The notes under the pieces are model-generated. The model saw nothing but the letters and a program-made list of their open reading frames with translations. It did not search any database and was not told the origin of the DNA. A DNA stretch of 9,674 nt, taken from the NCBI GenBank assembly GCA_965658595.1, contig CBFHSW010000014.1, forward strand, positions 1 to 9,674, written 5' to 3'. This document shows, piece by piece, positions 1 to 6,382 of the stretch. Each line of letters begins with the position of its first letter. Positions within the stretch are counted from its first letter, which is position 1. Source of the DNA: UBA1858 sp965658595. GTDB taxonomy: Bacteria > Pseudomonadota > Gammaproteobacteria > UBA4575. A program made the position numbers and the translations under genes.

Positions 1-311
1 CACTGGCCGGATTGATAAATGCAGTATTTGCCAATAGTTTTGATGATATTTCTTTGATACCAACATTTGTGTTGACACCACTTACTTATCTTGGTGGTAT
101 TTTCTATAGTATTGATATGTTGCCAGAATTTTGGCGCCAAGCATCATTGCTCAATCCAGTGTTATATATGGTGGATGCATTTAGAGCTGCGATGCTGAAT
201 GTTCACGATATCAATGTCAGTGTGTCACTGATGATTATCGTAAGCTTCGTGGTGATTTTGTATGCGGTGGCGAGTGTGTTGCTGCGCAAAGGTATTGGTA
301 TCAGGAGCTAG
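1..311 (+). CDS. yadH: ABC-2 type transporter permease, C-terminal part (YadH-like)
   Basis: This is the last ~103 residues of an inner-membrane permease of the ABC-2 family; the 5' end lies outside the window. The frame is open from base 3, so the TTG at base 12 is internal rather than a start. The segment FDDISLIPTFVLTPLTYLGG followed by IFYS, then the LNPVLYMVDAFR block and a terminal hydrophobic helix ending in a short basic tail, closely follow E. coli YadH as I remember it. In that family the permease pairs with the ATPase YadG, normally encoded just upstream, to export an unknown substrate. At least two membrane segments are visible, around residues 17-37 and 74-93 of the fragment. The stop lies 2 bp from the stop of the convergent fur gene, with no terminator hairpin between. 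The family call is firm; the substrate is unknown. Confidence 0.88.
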   Translation, partial: LAGLINAVFANSFDDISLIPTFVLTPLTYLGGIFYSIDMLPEFWRQASLLNPVLYMVDAFRAAMLNVHDINVSVSLMIIVSFVVILYAVASVLLRKGIGIRS

Positions 312-313
312 AA

Positions 314-733
314 TCAGCGCTCTTGGCAATTGCTTTTATTGCATTTTCCGTAGATGATCAGAGAATGATCAGTAATATCAAATCCAGCCTCTTCTGCGAT
401 CTGATGCTGCTTCTCTTCAATCTCAGAATTGACGAATTCAACAATCTTGCCACATTGAATACAGATTAGATGATCGTGGTGCTTACCACGGTCCAGTTCG
501 AATACGCCTTGACCACCTTCAAAATGATGACGTATGACCAATCCTGCTGACTCAAACTGAGTGAGAACACGATAGACAGTTGCTAGGCCTATGTCTTCAT
601 CAGAATCCATTAATAAACGATAGATATCTTCCGCGCTCAAATGGGCTTTTGTTGAGGACTCTAATATCTCCAGTATCTTCATTCTCGGAAGAGTTACTTT
701 TAAGCCTGCTTTTCTAAGGTCCTGATTTTCCAT
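314..733 (-). CDS. fur: Ferric uptake regulator Fur
   Basis: Cytoplasmic metal-sensing transcription factor. In its Fe(II)-bound dimeric form it represses iron uptake and related genes. The 139-residue product starts MENQDLRKAGLKVTLPR, as in enterobacterial Fur. The winged-helix DNA-binding domain covers about residues 1-82, including the recognition stretch LATVYRVLTQFE (50-61). The metal and dimerisation domain follows, with HHDH at 85-88, the CxxC pair C91/C94, the second cysteine pair C131/C136, and E79 and H31 at expected ligand positions. A longer reading from a TTG at 763 adds ten residues unlike the family and would lie on the -10 promoter element, so I chose the ATG at 733. An extended -10 lies just upstream, with a weak Fur-box-like sequence above it, suggesting autoregulation. 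The gene converges on the ABC permease. Confidence 0.97.
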   Translation of the reverse strand: MENQDLRKAGLKVTLPRMKILEILESSTKAHLSAEDIYRLLMDSDEDIGLATVYRVLTQFESAGLVIRHHFEGGQGVFELDRGKHHDHLICIQCGKIVEFVNSEIEEKQHQIAEEAGFDITDHSLIIYGKCNKSNCQER

Positions 734-762
734 TATTGTTTGATTCCAACGGTTGAAGTGCA

Positions 763-771
763 ATTATAGCA
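763..771 (-). promoter_or_regulatory. Extended -10 promoter of fur
   Basis: Read leftward, this is TGCTATAAT: a perfect TATAAT preceded by the TGn extension. No good -35 lies 16-18 bp upstream, which is typical of extended -10 promoters. Transcription would begin near 756, giving a leader of about 23 nt before the fur ATG at 733. Confidence 0.6.
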
Positions 772-792
772 ATCTTGAGTCAGCTATTACTT

Positions 793-811
793 CACAATGA
801 TAACAATATTG
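793..811. promoter_or_regulatory. Weak Fur-box-like sequence upstream of fur
   Basis: The 19-mer matches the classical box GATAATGATAATCATTATC at 12 of 19 positions, with all eight bases of the AATGATAA core identical. Its right part overlaps a perfect palindrome, ACAATATTGT (803-812). It is centred about 45 bp upstream of the predicted fur start site. Fur autoregulation is known in other gammaproteobacteria, but the 3' half here is poor, so this stays a candidate. Confidence 0.3.
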
Positions 812-831
812 TATGAGACACGATATCTAAA

Positions 832-1221
832 CTACTCATTTTTATTGCGTTCACGGAAATATCTTAGGTTCCGCATGAGGTTGATTACTGCATGCTCAAA
901 GGTCTGTTCACCATTGAACTTACAATAATCTAATAACCAAGTTTGTATCTGGGATACGTCTTTATTGTTACCTAGAATTGAATAGGTATCGTCTTGAGTA
1001 AGATTATAGGCCGTCATGTAGCCTGCGAGCCAGCTCAAATAATAGGACGCAGAGTCATCATATTCATATACAAATGCCTTACAGCTGTTATTGCCTAAGC
1101 CCATGGTATTGTATTCACCCGTGGCATCTTTAGCGATGAGTTTGCTGGGCATAAGAAGGATCAAGCCGATCAGAAGGAGTGCTTTGATCATGGAGCTATA
1201 TTTAAGAATACTTATTAACAT
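832..1221 (-). CDS. Small secreted protein, possibly HdeA/Rap1a-like
   Basis: Encodes 129 residues, or 119 if the internal ATG at 1191 is used. I see no good Shine-Dalgarno sequence before either start. An N-terminal signal peptide is clear: basic residues, then the hydrophobic ALLLIGLILL, then a cut probably after KLIA (residues 27-30). The mature part has two cysteines, one in NNSCKAF and one in LDYCKFN, spaced as in small periplasmic helical proteins with one disulphide. The pattern YYLSWLAGYMTAYN then QTWLLDYCKFN resembles small proteins grouped with HdeA or the Rap1a/Tai immunity fold; this is from memory and not tested. The gene lies upstream of fur on the same strand with 98 bp between, and fur has its own promoter. 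An AT-rich TATAAT at 1242-1247 could drive it. Exact function unknown. Confidence 0.7.
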   Translation of the reverse strand: MLISILKYSSMIKALLLIGLILLMPSKLIAKDATGEYNTMGLGNNSCKAFVYEYDDSASYYLSWLAGYMTAYNLTQDDTYSILGNNKDVSQIQTWLLDYCKFNGEQTFEHAVINLMRNLRYFRERNKNE

Positions 1222-1259
1222 ATCAATGTAAGTATCTGATAATTATATTATTTAGAAAT

Positions 1260-1282
1260 AAAAAACCCGCCTTTCGGCGGGT
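1260..1282 (-). terminator. Strong leftward intrinsic terminator
   Basis: A perfect 7-bp GC-rich stem, ACCCGCC (1265-1271) with GGCGGGT (1276-1282), has a 4-nt loop that reads GAAA on the transcript, and is followed on the minus strand by a run of six T. On the plus strand there is no T tract, so it acts leftward. It cannot serve typA, which has its own terminator at 1865-1893, and it lies upstream of the small secreted-protein gene. It must therefore end a transcript that begins inside the gene-free stretch. Confidence 0.85.
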
Positions 1283-1436
1283 CTTGAATTCGCCCGATTG
1301 CCACATATTACGATCGACAATTTATGATTTTTTTATTACCTGCTTGGCAAGCTTGTCTTCGTTTTATGGGTACGGCGTTAGTGCTGTCGATTCTCAGGCT
1401 TATTATTGATGTTATGGTGCCCAAGGTCTCATCCAG
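1260..1436 (-). ncRNA. Candidate leftward small RNA, about 175 nt
   Basis: Inferred from a promoter-like sequence (1443-1470) and a strong terminator (1260-1282) on the same strand with no credible open reading frame between. Internal pairing is possible: TGTCGAT (1385-1391) is the exact complement of ATCGACA (1313-1319), which would close a domain containing the near-palindrome GCTTGGCAAGC (about 1342-1352). I compared it by eye with remembered features of 6S RNA, 4.5S RNA, tmRNA, RNase P RNA and CsrB-type GGA repeats and see no match. It could be a trans-acting small RNA or a leader-type transcript. Expression is not shown by the sequence. Confidence 0.35.
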
Positions 1437-1442
1437 ATGTTC

Positions 1443-1470
1443 AGATTAGCATATCTTTTCGCGTTGTAAA
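1443..1470 (-). promoter_or_regulatory. Candidate promoter for the leftward small RNA
   Basis: Read leftward: -35 TTTACA (plus-strand 1465-1470, five of six consensus), a 16-bp spacer, then TGC-TAATCT (1443-1451), a weak -10 with a TGn extension. The predicted start is near 1436. The -10 hexamer is only a partial match. Confidence 0.3.
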
Positions 1471-1571
1471 TGATTAATTTTTATTCTTTTAGTAACAATG
1501 GCCTAAAAAAATATCGTGACTGTACGAAAAGCAACCAATTCTTCGAGGGAAGAAAATCGTCAAAAGAATGC

Positions 1572-1665
1572 ACTAAGGTGCTATTAATATGTAAAGTATT
1601 ACTCTAGATATGCATTATAAGCCCATGTTTTTGAGTGATATAAGTACTCTAGATATCACCTTAGT
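1572..1665. repeat. Cluster of short inverted and direct repeats in the intergenic region
   Basis: ACTAAGGTG (1572-1580) is the exact reverse complement of CACCTTAGT (1657-1665). Nested inside, GTGATAT (1635-1641) pairs with ATATCAC (1653-1659), which shares bases with the outer arm, so the two pairings compete. The 11-mer ACTCTAGATAT occurs twice, at 1601-1611 and 1646-1656, 45 bp apart. No gene overlaps. The wider stretch 1471-1830 is AT-rich with no supported coding region. The repeats could be operator sites or an RNA structure; the function is unknown. Confidence 0.5.
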
Positions 1666-1864
1666 CACAAATATACTTACCCTGTTCTCATCATATTCTG
1701 GTGCGGTTGATGTTAATACCCTGTGCTTTAATCTGACCAAGGTGATTATGAGTTAATCAAGCCAACTCGACCATATCATTTAAATGGAATTAATATTTGA
1801 AGGGTTTTTCTATTCACACCAGAGAATGTTATCGCTTGCTCGATGTGTGTGCGAGATAAGCCAA

Positions 1865-1893
1865 AAAAAAGCCTCTAGTGAAGAGGCTTTTTT
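1865..1893. terminator. Bidirectional intrinsic terminator of typA
   Basis: AAAAAAGCCTCT (1865-1876) and AGAGGCTTTTTT (1882-1893) form a 12-bp perfect inverted repeat around a 5-nt loop, giving a T run on both strands. It lies about 45 bp past the typA stop and would end that message. It could also end a rightward transcript: a second hairpin, GCTT-CTCG (1834-1842) with CGAG-AAGC (1852-1861), lies directly to its left. Confidence 0.9.
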
Positions 1894-1937
1894 AATACTG
1901 TTATTGTGCAAAACTCTCACACGAAGCTTAACTTGTT

Positions 1938-3755
1938 CTAAGTTTCACGTGAGGCACGCTTGCGCTCATGCTCTAACAGATGCTTTTTACGTATACGTAT
2001 GGACTCTGGCGTGACTTCTACTAGCTCATCATCGTCAATAAACTCTAAGGCATACTCGAGTGTGACGTTGATAGGTGTGGTGAGCACAATATTCTCATCT
2101 GTGCCGGAAGCGCGCACGTTGGTGAGTTGCTTACCCTTGAGAGGATTAACCGTAAGATCATTATCTCTGGAGTGAATACCTATCACCATACCCTCGTACA
2201 CTTCTTGACCATGTGAAACCATCAAACGACCACGCTCTTGTAAGGTAAATAACGCATATCCAGCGACTTTACCCTGACCATTGGCAATTAACACGCCGTT
2301 CATACGCTGACCGATGCTGAGTGGAATACCCGGGCCATAATGATCAAATACGCTATACAAAAGACCAGTGCCAGAGGTCAAAGTCAGAAATTCTGTCCTG
2401 AAACCGATCAATCCACGCGCTGGAATAATATAGTCTAAACGCACGCGTCCTTTACCGTCGGGTTCCATGTTTTTGAGGTCTGCACGGCGTTCACCGAGCT
2501 TTTCCATGACTGATCCTTGATGATTGGTCTCTACATCCACCGTCAGTTGCTCATATGGCTCAGATTTATTACCGTTTTCATCAACTCGCACGATGACTTC
2601 TGGGCGCCCTACCGCTAACTCATAGCCCTCTCGACGCATAGTTTCGATAAGAACTGATAAATGCAGCTCTCCACGACCAGATACACGGTATTTTTCCGCA
2701 TCTTCTGTGATTTCTACCCTCAAGGCGACGTTATGCTTGAGTTCTTGTTGTAAGCGATCCCATATATTACGGCTGGTGACATACTTACCCTCTTTACCTG
2801 AAAAAGGTGAAGCATTGGGTTGAAAAGTCATACTGATGGTCGGCTCATCGACGCTCAAAGGCTTGAGGCCCTCAGGATTGTCTGGATGACACACAGTATC
2901 GGAGATATCTAATGGATCGATACCAGTGATAGCGACAATATCACCCGCGCTGGCTTCATCGACCTGCACTCGTTCCAAACCATGGAAACCTAAAATTTGT
3001 AGTAACTTACCTTTGCGAGAGTTGCCTTCACGATCGACTATAGCCACAGGCATATTGGTTTTGACTGTGCCACGCTTAATACGACCAATTCCGATTACAC
3101 CCACATAGCTGTTGTAATCCAGAGTCGATACCTGCATTTGGAATGGACCTTCGCTATCTACGTCTGGTGCATTCACTTTCTCAATAATGGTTTCCAACAA
3201 AGGATCCATATTTCCTTCTCGGATGCTAGCATCATGCCCAGCAAAACCATTTAAGCCTGAGGCATACACCACAGGAAAATCGAGTTGCTCATCCGTAGCG
3301 CCTAATTGATCAAAAAGGTCGAAAGTTTTATCTAATACCCAATCTGGTCTGGCGCTATCACGGTCGATCTTATTGATGACTACGATAGGCTTAAAGCCCA
3401 TAGCAAAGGCTTTTTGTGTGACAAAGCGGGTTTGTGGCATGGGGCCATCTACAGCATCGACCAATAGTAGTACTGAGTCCACCATTGAGAGAACGCGCTC
3501 CACTTCTCCGCCAAAATCTGCGTGTCCGGGTGTGTCGACGATATTGATTCGATAATCGTTCCAAGTTATCGCCGTATTTTTGGACAAAATAGTAATTCCA
3601 CGTTCTTTTTCCAGATCATTAGAGTCCATGACGCGATCTTGTGGAGTATTTCGCATGTCCAATGTGCCGGATTGCTGGAGGAGTTGATCCACCAATGTGG
3701 TCTTACCATGATCTACGTGAGCGATAATGGCGATATTACGGAGTTTGATAGTCAC
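1938..3755 (-). CDS. typA: Ribosome-associated GTPase TypA/BipA
   Basis: Translational GTPase of the EF-G/LepA class that binds the ribosome and affects 50S assembly, stress and cold responses and, in some species, virulence. With the GTG start at 3755 the product is 605 residues, the normal length. Visible G-domain motifs are AHVDHGKTT (12-20), ERGITI (51-56), DTPGH (74-78) and NKID (128-131). A beta-barrel domain and EF-G-like domains follow, then the family-typical C-terminus with SIRIRKKHLLEHERKR. The start is decided by family alignment (TIKLRNIAIIAHVDHG) and a good Shine-Dalgarno AAGGA eight bases before the GTG. The frame stays open 35 codons further upstream, but that extension has no homologous character and crosses the predicted promoter. 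It is transcribed alone and ends at the strong terminator at 1865-1893. Confidence 0.97.
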   Translation of the reverse strand: MTIKLRNIAIIAHVDHGKTTLVDQLLQQSGTLDMRNTPQDRVMDSNDLEKERGITILSKNTAITWNDYRINIVDTPGHADFGGEVERVLSMVDSVLLLVDAVDGPMPQTRFVTQKAFAMGFKPIVVINKIDRDSARPDWVLDKTFDLFDQLGATDEQLDFPVVYASGLNGFAGHDASIREGNMDPLLETIIEKVNAPDVDSEGPFQMQVSTLDYNSYVGVIGIGRIKRGTVKTNMPVAIVDREGNSRKGKLLQILGFHGLERVQVDEASAGDIVAITGIDPLDISDTVCHPDNPEGLKPLSVDEPTISMTFQPNASPFSGKEGKYVTSRNIWDRLQQELKHNVALRVEITEDAEKYRVSGRGELHLSVLIETMRREGYELAVGRPEVIVRVDENGNKSEPYEQLTVDVETNHQGSVMEKLGERRADLKNMEPDGKGRVRLDYIIPARGLIGFRTEFLTLTSGTGLLYSVFDHYGPGIPLSIGQRMNGVLIANGQGKVAGYALFTLQERGRLMVSHGQEVYEGMVIGIHSRDNDLTVNPLKGKQLTNVRASGTDENIVLTTPINVTLEYALEFIDDDELVEVTPESIRIRKKHLLEHERKRASRET

Positions 3756-3786
3756 TAGCGGATTCCTTGCTGTCGAATGCCGGTGG

Positions 3787-3792
3787 ATTATA
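3787..3792 (-). promoter_or_regulatory. -10 element upstream of typA
   Basis: A perfect TATAAT read leftward, placing transcription start near 3780 and giving a leader of about 25 nt that carries the AAGGA ribosome-binding site. No convincing -35 lies 16-18 bp upstream, so the call rests on the -10 and its position. Confidence 0.45.
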
Positions 3793-3896
3793 CAGACCCA
3801 GCTTCCAATTAATAGCGTTATTCCTGATAGGTTTTCAGGGGCTTGTGATTGTATCCTCATGGCTCACTGGACTATGATGATTTATCACAGAAACAG

Positions 3897-4679
3897 ATGC
3901 TTACCATGCCTAATCGCACACTGGTTATTCAGTCACATAAGACACCCCTACCTGATAAATGGCTACAATTATGTTGTGACTCAGTGCGTCATTGGGCACA
4001 GATTAATAATTATGATTATGAGTTCATTGGTGACGAGTTATTTGATTGCCTGAGCCAAGAGATATTAGATAAAACTGTCTCTCAGCGAGTGATCGCCACC
4101 GATCTAGCACGTTTATATGTATTGCGAAATCGATTAAGCACGGATAAGAATGGCAAGGATTATGATCAGGTAATCTGGTGTGATGCTGATTTTTATATTT
4201 TTGCTCCACAGCATTTTCATCTCATTGATGCTCCCTATGCGCTAGGACGTGAGGTATGGGTTCAATATGACTCACAGCAAAAGTTGCGCTGTCATGTAAA
4301 AGTGCATAACGCGTTCATGATGTTTAACAACAATAATATGTTTTTAGACTTCTATATTGATACAGCAACTCGACTGGTCAATAAGAATACTGGATCGATG
4401 AGCCCTCAATTCATAGGGCCTAAATTACTCACTGCATTACATAATGTTATTCAATGTCCGGTGCAGGAAGATGCCGCCATGCTCAGCCCATTACTCATCC
4501 AGGCATTGGCACAAGCTCCATCCACTCCCTCAAAAGCACTCGAGCTCATGCAGCAGCGTTCGAGCGTGACACCTGCGGCTGCCAATCTTTGCCATTCCCT
4601 ATATGTTCGAGGTGAAGTCACAACGGATAAGTTGCACGCGTGTTGTGCTCATCTAGCGCAGGTATTTGTCCATGATTAG
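3897..4679 (+). CDS. DXD-type glycosyltransferase (GT32-like fold)
   Basis: A probable cytoplasmic or membrane-associated sugar transferase of about 260 residues. The stretch VIWCDADFYIF contains the metal/nucleotide-sugar DXD motif (D96, D98) after a hydrophobic strand. It is preceded by ATDLARLYVL (67-76), which resembles the donor-site helix before the DXD in GT32-type enzymes. Later HNAFMMF and PQFIGPKLL fit the acceptor-side half. The N-terminus RTLVIQSHKTPLPDKWL with CCDSVRHWA matches small bacterial glycosyltransferases of this type in character. The frame opens at a TTG at 3849, but family character begins at MPNRTLVIQ, so the start is ATG 3897 or ATG 3906; neither has a strong Shine-Dalgarno. 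It is divergent from typA. Sugar donor and acceptor are not predictable. No transmembrane segment is evident. Confidence 0.75.
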   Translation: MLTMPNRTLVIQSHKTPLPDKWLQLCCDSVRHWAQINNYDYEFIGDELFDCLSQEILDKTVSQRVIATDLARLYVLRNRLSTDKNGKDYDQVIWCDADFYIFAPQHFHLIDAPYALGREVWVQYDSQQKLRCHVKVHNAFMMFNNNNMFLDFYIDTATRLVNKNTGSMSPQFIGPKLLTALHNVIQCPVQEDAAMLSPLLIQALAQAPSTPSKALELMQQRSSVTPAAANLCHSLYVRGEVTTDKLHACCAHLAQVFVHD

Positions 4680-4713
4680 TGTTGTGTTAATGATACTCTC
4701 CTTTCTAACACTA
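4677..4713 (+). terminator. Possible weak terminator after the glycosyltransferase gene
   Basis: TAGTGTT (4677-4683, including the stop codon) and AACACTA (4707-4713) form a perfect 7-bp inverted repeat with a 23-nt loop, followed by CATTTTCGTT. The stem is AT-rich and the loop long, so this may be an attenuator or chance. Confidence 0.25.
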
Positions 4714-4825
4714 CATTTTCGTTAATTTCTGGCGATTAGTGGCATGTCTCTGGCGTGTCTCATACCGGAAACACCTATGTTTAATAGATGTAAACCTCTT
4801 GTTGGGTGGACAAAAATACCAATGA

Positions 4826-5191
4826 GTGAAGCTTGTGAGCACATTCTTTACACTGCTCGGCATGTCAACTTGTTACCTAATAATCAATACCAAAAAGATC
4901 AGTACCAATGCTGTGGTTTCACTGGGTTTTTCCACGCCTGTAGAATTGACTGATCAGGGACTAAAGATAAACATTACTGAGGATCTCTCTCTGACTTCTC
5001 AGTTCCAGGCCTGTGATCAATTCATCAATCACAACTTAACCAGCTGCGTATTGCTATCTAATCAATGGCCAGGGGATCTGTGTCGTGTGGTTTTCAGTCC
5101 ACATGGTGAAGATGCAATGGTGCCCAGACGTCTCAACCAAATCATCAATCAGATTGGTTTCAATATAGAAACACAGGAACGCGCAAATTGA
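4826..5191 (+). CDS. Hypothetical small protein with an N-terminal hydrophobic segment
   Basis: A 121-residue frame starting with GTG directly after an in-frame TGA, so translation can begin no earlier. Other possible starts are GTG 4835 and ATG 4862, and none has a good ribosome-binding site. The first ~20 residues (LVSTFFTLLGMSTCYLI) could be a signal peptide or a single anchor. The C-terminal two-thirds has well-mixed composition, with the cysteines in FQACDQF, LTSCVLL and GDLCRVV possibly forming disulphides outside the cytoplasm, and ends PRRLNQIINQIGFNIE. I do not recognise the family. It lies between the glycosyltransferase and the fatty acid hydroxylase-like gene on the same strand. 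It is the least certain protein gene here and could be a decayed or spurious frame. Confidence 0.45.
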   Translation: MKLVSTFFTLLGMSTCYLIINTKKISTNAVVSLGFSTPVELTDQGLKINITEDLSLTSQFQACDQFINHNLTSCVLLSNQWPGDLCRVVFSPHGEDAMVPRRLNQIINQIGFNIETQERAN

Positions 5192-5287
5192 TGATGTATT
5201 GATGTGCCATTGATAATTTGAGTAAGAAACTTTATGGTGTTTTTAGGGTCTTTGACTTACACAAACATATTTACGCCAAGGTGCTGA

Positions 5288-6100
5288 ATGGATATAAATC
5301 TCGATACGGGTAAGCTCTACATCTTCATTGTTGGTTTTGTACTATTTCTCATTCTAGAAACCTTGCTTGCCACTAGGAAACTTAAAAAGCCCAAACATCA
5401 GCGTCTGCTGTTTCATCTTGGTGTGGCCGTTTTTAATACCATCACCATTAGGTTATTTCTCTATGTTCCGTTCTTGTTATGGGCAGTCTATGTGGATGAA
5501 CAAGGTTGGGGAATTTCTCGTTGGCTAGGCCTATATGGATGGACTGAGATACTTTTGTCATTAGTAGTGTTAGATGTATTTGATTACTTTTGGCATCGTG
5601 CTAACCATAGGGTGAGTTTTTTATGGCGATTCCATAAAGCTCATCATTCAGATACTGAAATGGATGTCACAACTTCACTTAGGTTTCATCCTGGTGAATT
5701 GATTATATCCTCGATAGTAAAAGGGTCTTGGATCCTGATCTGGGGCCCGACGATAGTGGCCTGGTTTTTATTTGAAATGTTAGTGAGCTTGTGTGCTCAG
5801 TTTCATCATTCTAATCTCGACTTTCCCAACGTTATTGAAAAGCCATTAGCTTGGTTGTTAGTCACACCACGTTATCACTTAGCGCATCATTTAGTTGATA
5901 GACAATTTGGAGATGCCAACTTCTCCACCATACTCTCTGTATGGGATAAGATGTTTGGCACTTACTCAATACCACCGGATAATGACACTATACGCAATGG
6001 TCAATACATCATTGGCTTGCCTGAAAATAGAGAGGTGGCCTTTAAGCCTATTGAATTATTGAATGAACCTCTTAAAAACAGAAACTTAAACATTACTTAA
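5288..6100 (+). CDS. Sterol desaturase / fatty acid hydroxylase-family membrane protein
   Basis: An integral membrane non-haem di-iron oxygenase of 270 residues. The histidine clusters that bind the two irons are all present: HRANH (103-107), HKAHH (116-120), H134 in RFHPGE, FHHSN (173-174), and YHLAHH (197-201). Hydrophobic segments at about 11-27, 52-68, 86-98 and 148-170 fit a four-helix membrane arrangement with the histidines on the cytoplasmic face. Relatives hydroxylate or desaturate sterols, fatty acids, carotenoids or alkylglycerols using O2; the substrate cannot be read here. The ATG at 5288 is preceded by AAGGTG (5278-5283). The repeat protein starts 51 bp downstream on the same strand, so co-transcription is possible but not required. 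Confidence 0.9.
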   Translation: MDINLDTGKLYIFIVGFVLFLILETLLATRKLKKPKHQRLLFHLGVAVFNTITIRLFLYVPFLLWAVYVDEQGWGISRWLGLYGWTEILLSLVVLDVFDYFWHRANHRVSFLWRFHKAHHSDTEMDVTTSLRFHPGELIISSIVKGSWILIWGPTIVAWFLFEMLVSLCAQFHHSNLDFPNVIEKPLAWLLVTPRYHLAHHLVDRQFGDANFSTILSVWDKMFGTYSIPPDNDTIRNGQYIIGLPENREVAFKPIELLNEPLKNRNLNIT

Positions 6101-6151
6101 TCATTAAACAATTACGATACACTACCAACCACGAAAACACTAGGAGACACT

Positions 6152-6382
6152 ATGAAAATACTCATCGCATTATTGTTAGCTATCCCAATGCTGGTTACAG
6201 CTGGCGAACATGCTGGCAAAGCAGCCGAGCACGCTGGCCATGCTGCTGAAGAGAAATCAGCAGAGCATGCAGGAAAAGCAGCTGAGCACGCCGGTCATGC
6301 TGCTGAAGAGAAAGCATCAGAACATGCAGGTAAAGCGGCAGAGCATGCTGGGCATGCTGCAGAAGAGAAACATGAACACTAG
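6152..6382 (+). CDS. Small secreted His/Ala-rich repeat protein
   Basis: A 76-residue protein. Residues 1-17 form a signal peptide (MKILIALLLAIPMLVTA). The whole mature part is three copies of a 19-residue unit, EHAGKAA-EHAGHAA-EEKxx, ending in HEH. Each unit contains two 7-residue subunits EHAGxAA and a charged EEK spacer. No cysteine or aromatic residue occurs in the mature part. Periodicity and composition suggest an alanine-rich amphipathic helix with histidines recurring on one face, consistent with metal binding or periplasmic buffering, but this is inference. The ribosome-binding site GGAGA lies 5 bases before the ATG. Its last codons overlap the start of the next gene. I recall similar Ala/His-rich small proteins in proteobacteria with no established function. 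Confidence 0.85.
   Translation: MKILIALLLAIPMLVTAGEHAGKAAEHAGHAAEEKSAEHAGKAAEHAGHAAEEKASEHAGKAAEHAGHAAEEKHEH
6206..6376 (+). repeat. Three tandem 57-bp coding repeats
   Basis: Units are 6206-6262, 6263-6319 and 6320-6376, exactly in frame. Units 1 and 2 agree at 49 of 57 bases. Within the two heptad blocks every difference among the three units is a silent third-position change. Changes that alter the protein are confined to the last two codons of each unit (SA, AS, HE). This indicates an old duplication kept by selection on the protein. Confidence 0.95.

Noticed and set aside
1260..1440. 6S RNA, 4.5S RNA, tmRNA or RNase P RNA
   Set aside because: None of their hallmark sequences as I remember them is visible in the candidate small RNA.
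1784..2014. Plus-strand 76-residue frame
   Set aside because: It reads through the strong terminator at 1865-1893 and into the end of typA, and has no ribosome-binding site.
3756..3860. Longer TypA with 35 extra N-terminal residues
   Set aside because: The extension does not look like the family and overlaps the predicted promoter. The GTG at 3755 has a good Shine-Dalgarno and fits the usual length.
1960..4209. Several short frames opposite or inside typA and the glycosyltransferase gene
   Set aside because: They are shadows of the well-supported genes, with low-complexity Ser/Thr or mixed composition.
4744..4953. Plus-strand 69-residue frame overlapping the small hypothetical gene
   Set aside because: No ribosome-binding site and no family character; it overlaps the longer frame at 4826-5191.
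6210..6371. Frame of the secreted protein stays open upstream through the repeats, which would give a 209-residue protein
   Set aside because: The extra residues are just the repeat read in another frame, with no signal peptide. The ATG at 6372 is followed by a proper signal peptide and preceded by GAAGAG.
6206..6376. CRISPR-like array
   Set aside because: The repeats are contiguous, in frame and without spacers; they encode a peptide repeat.
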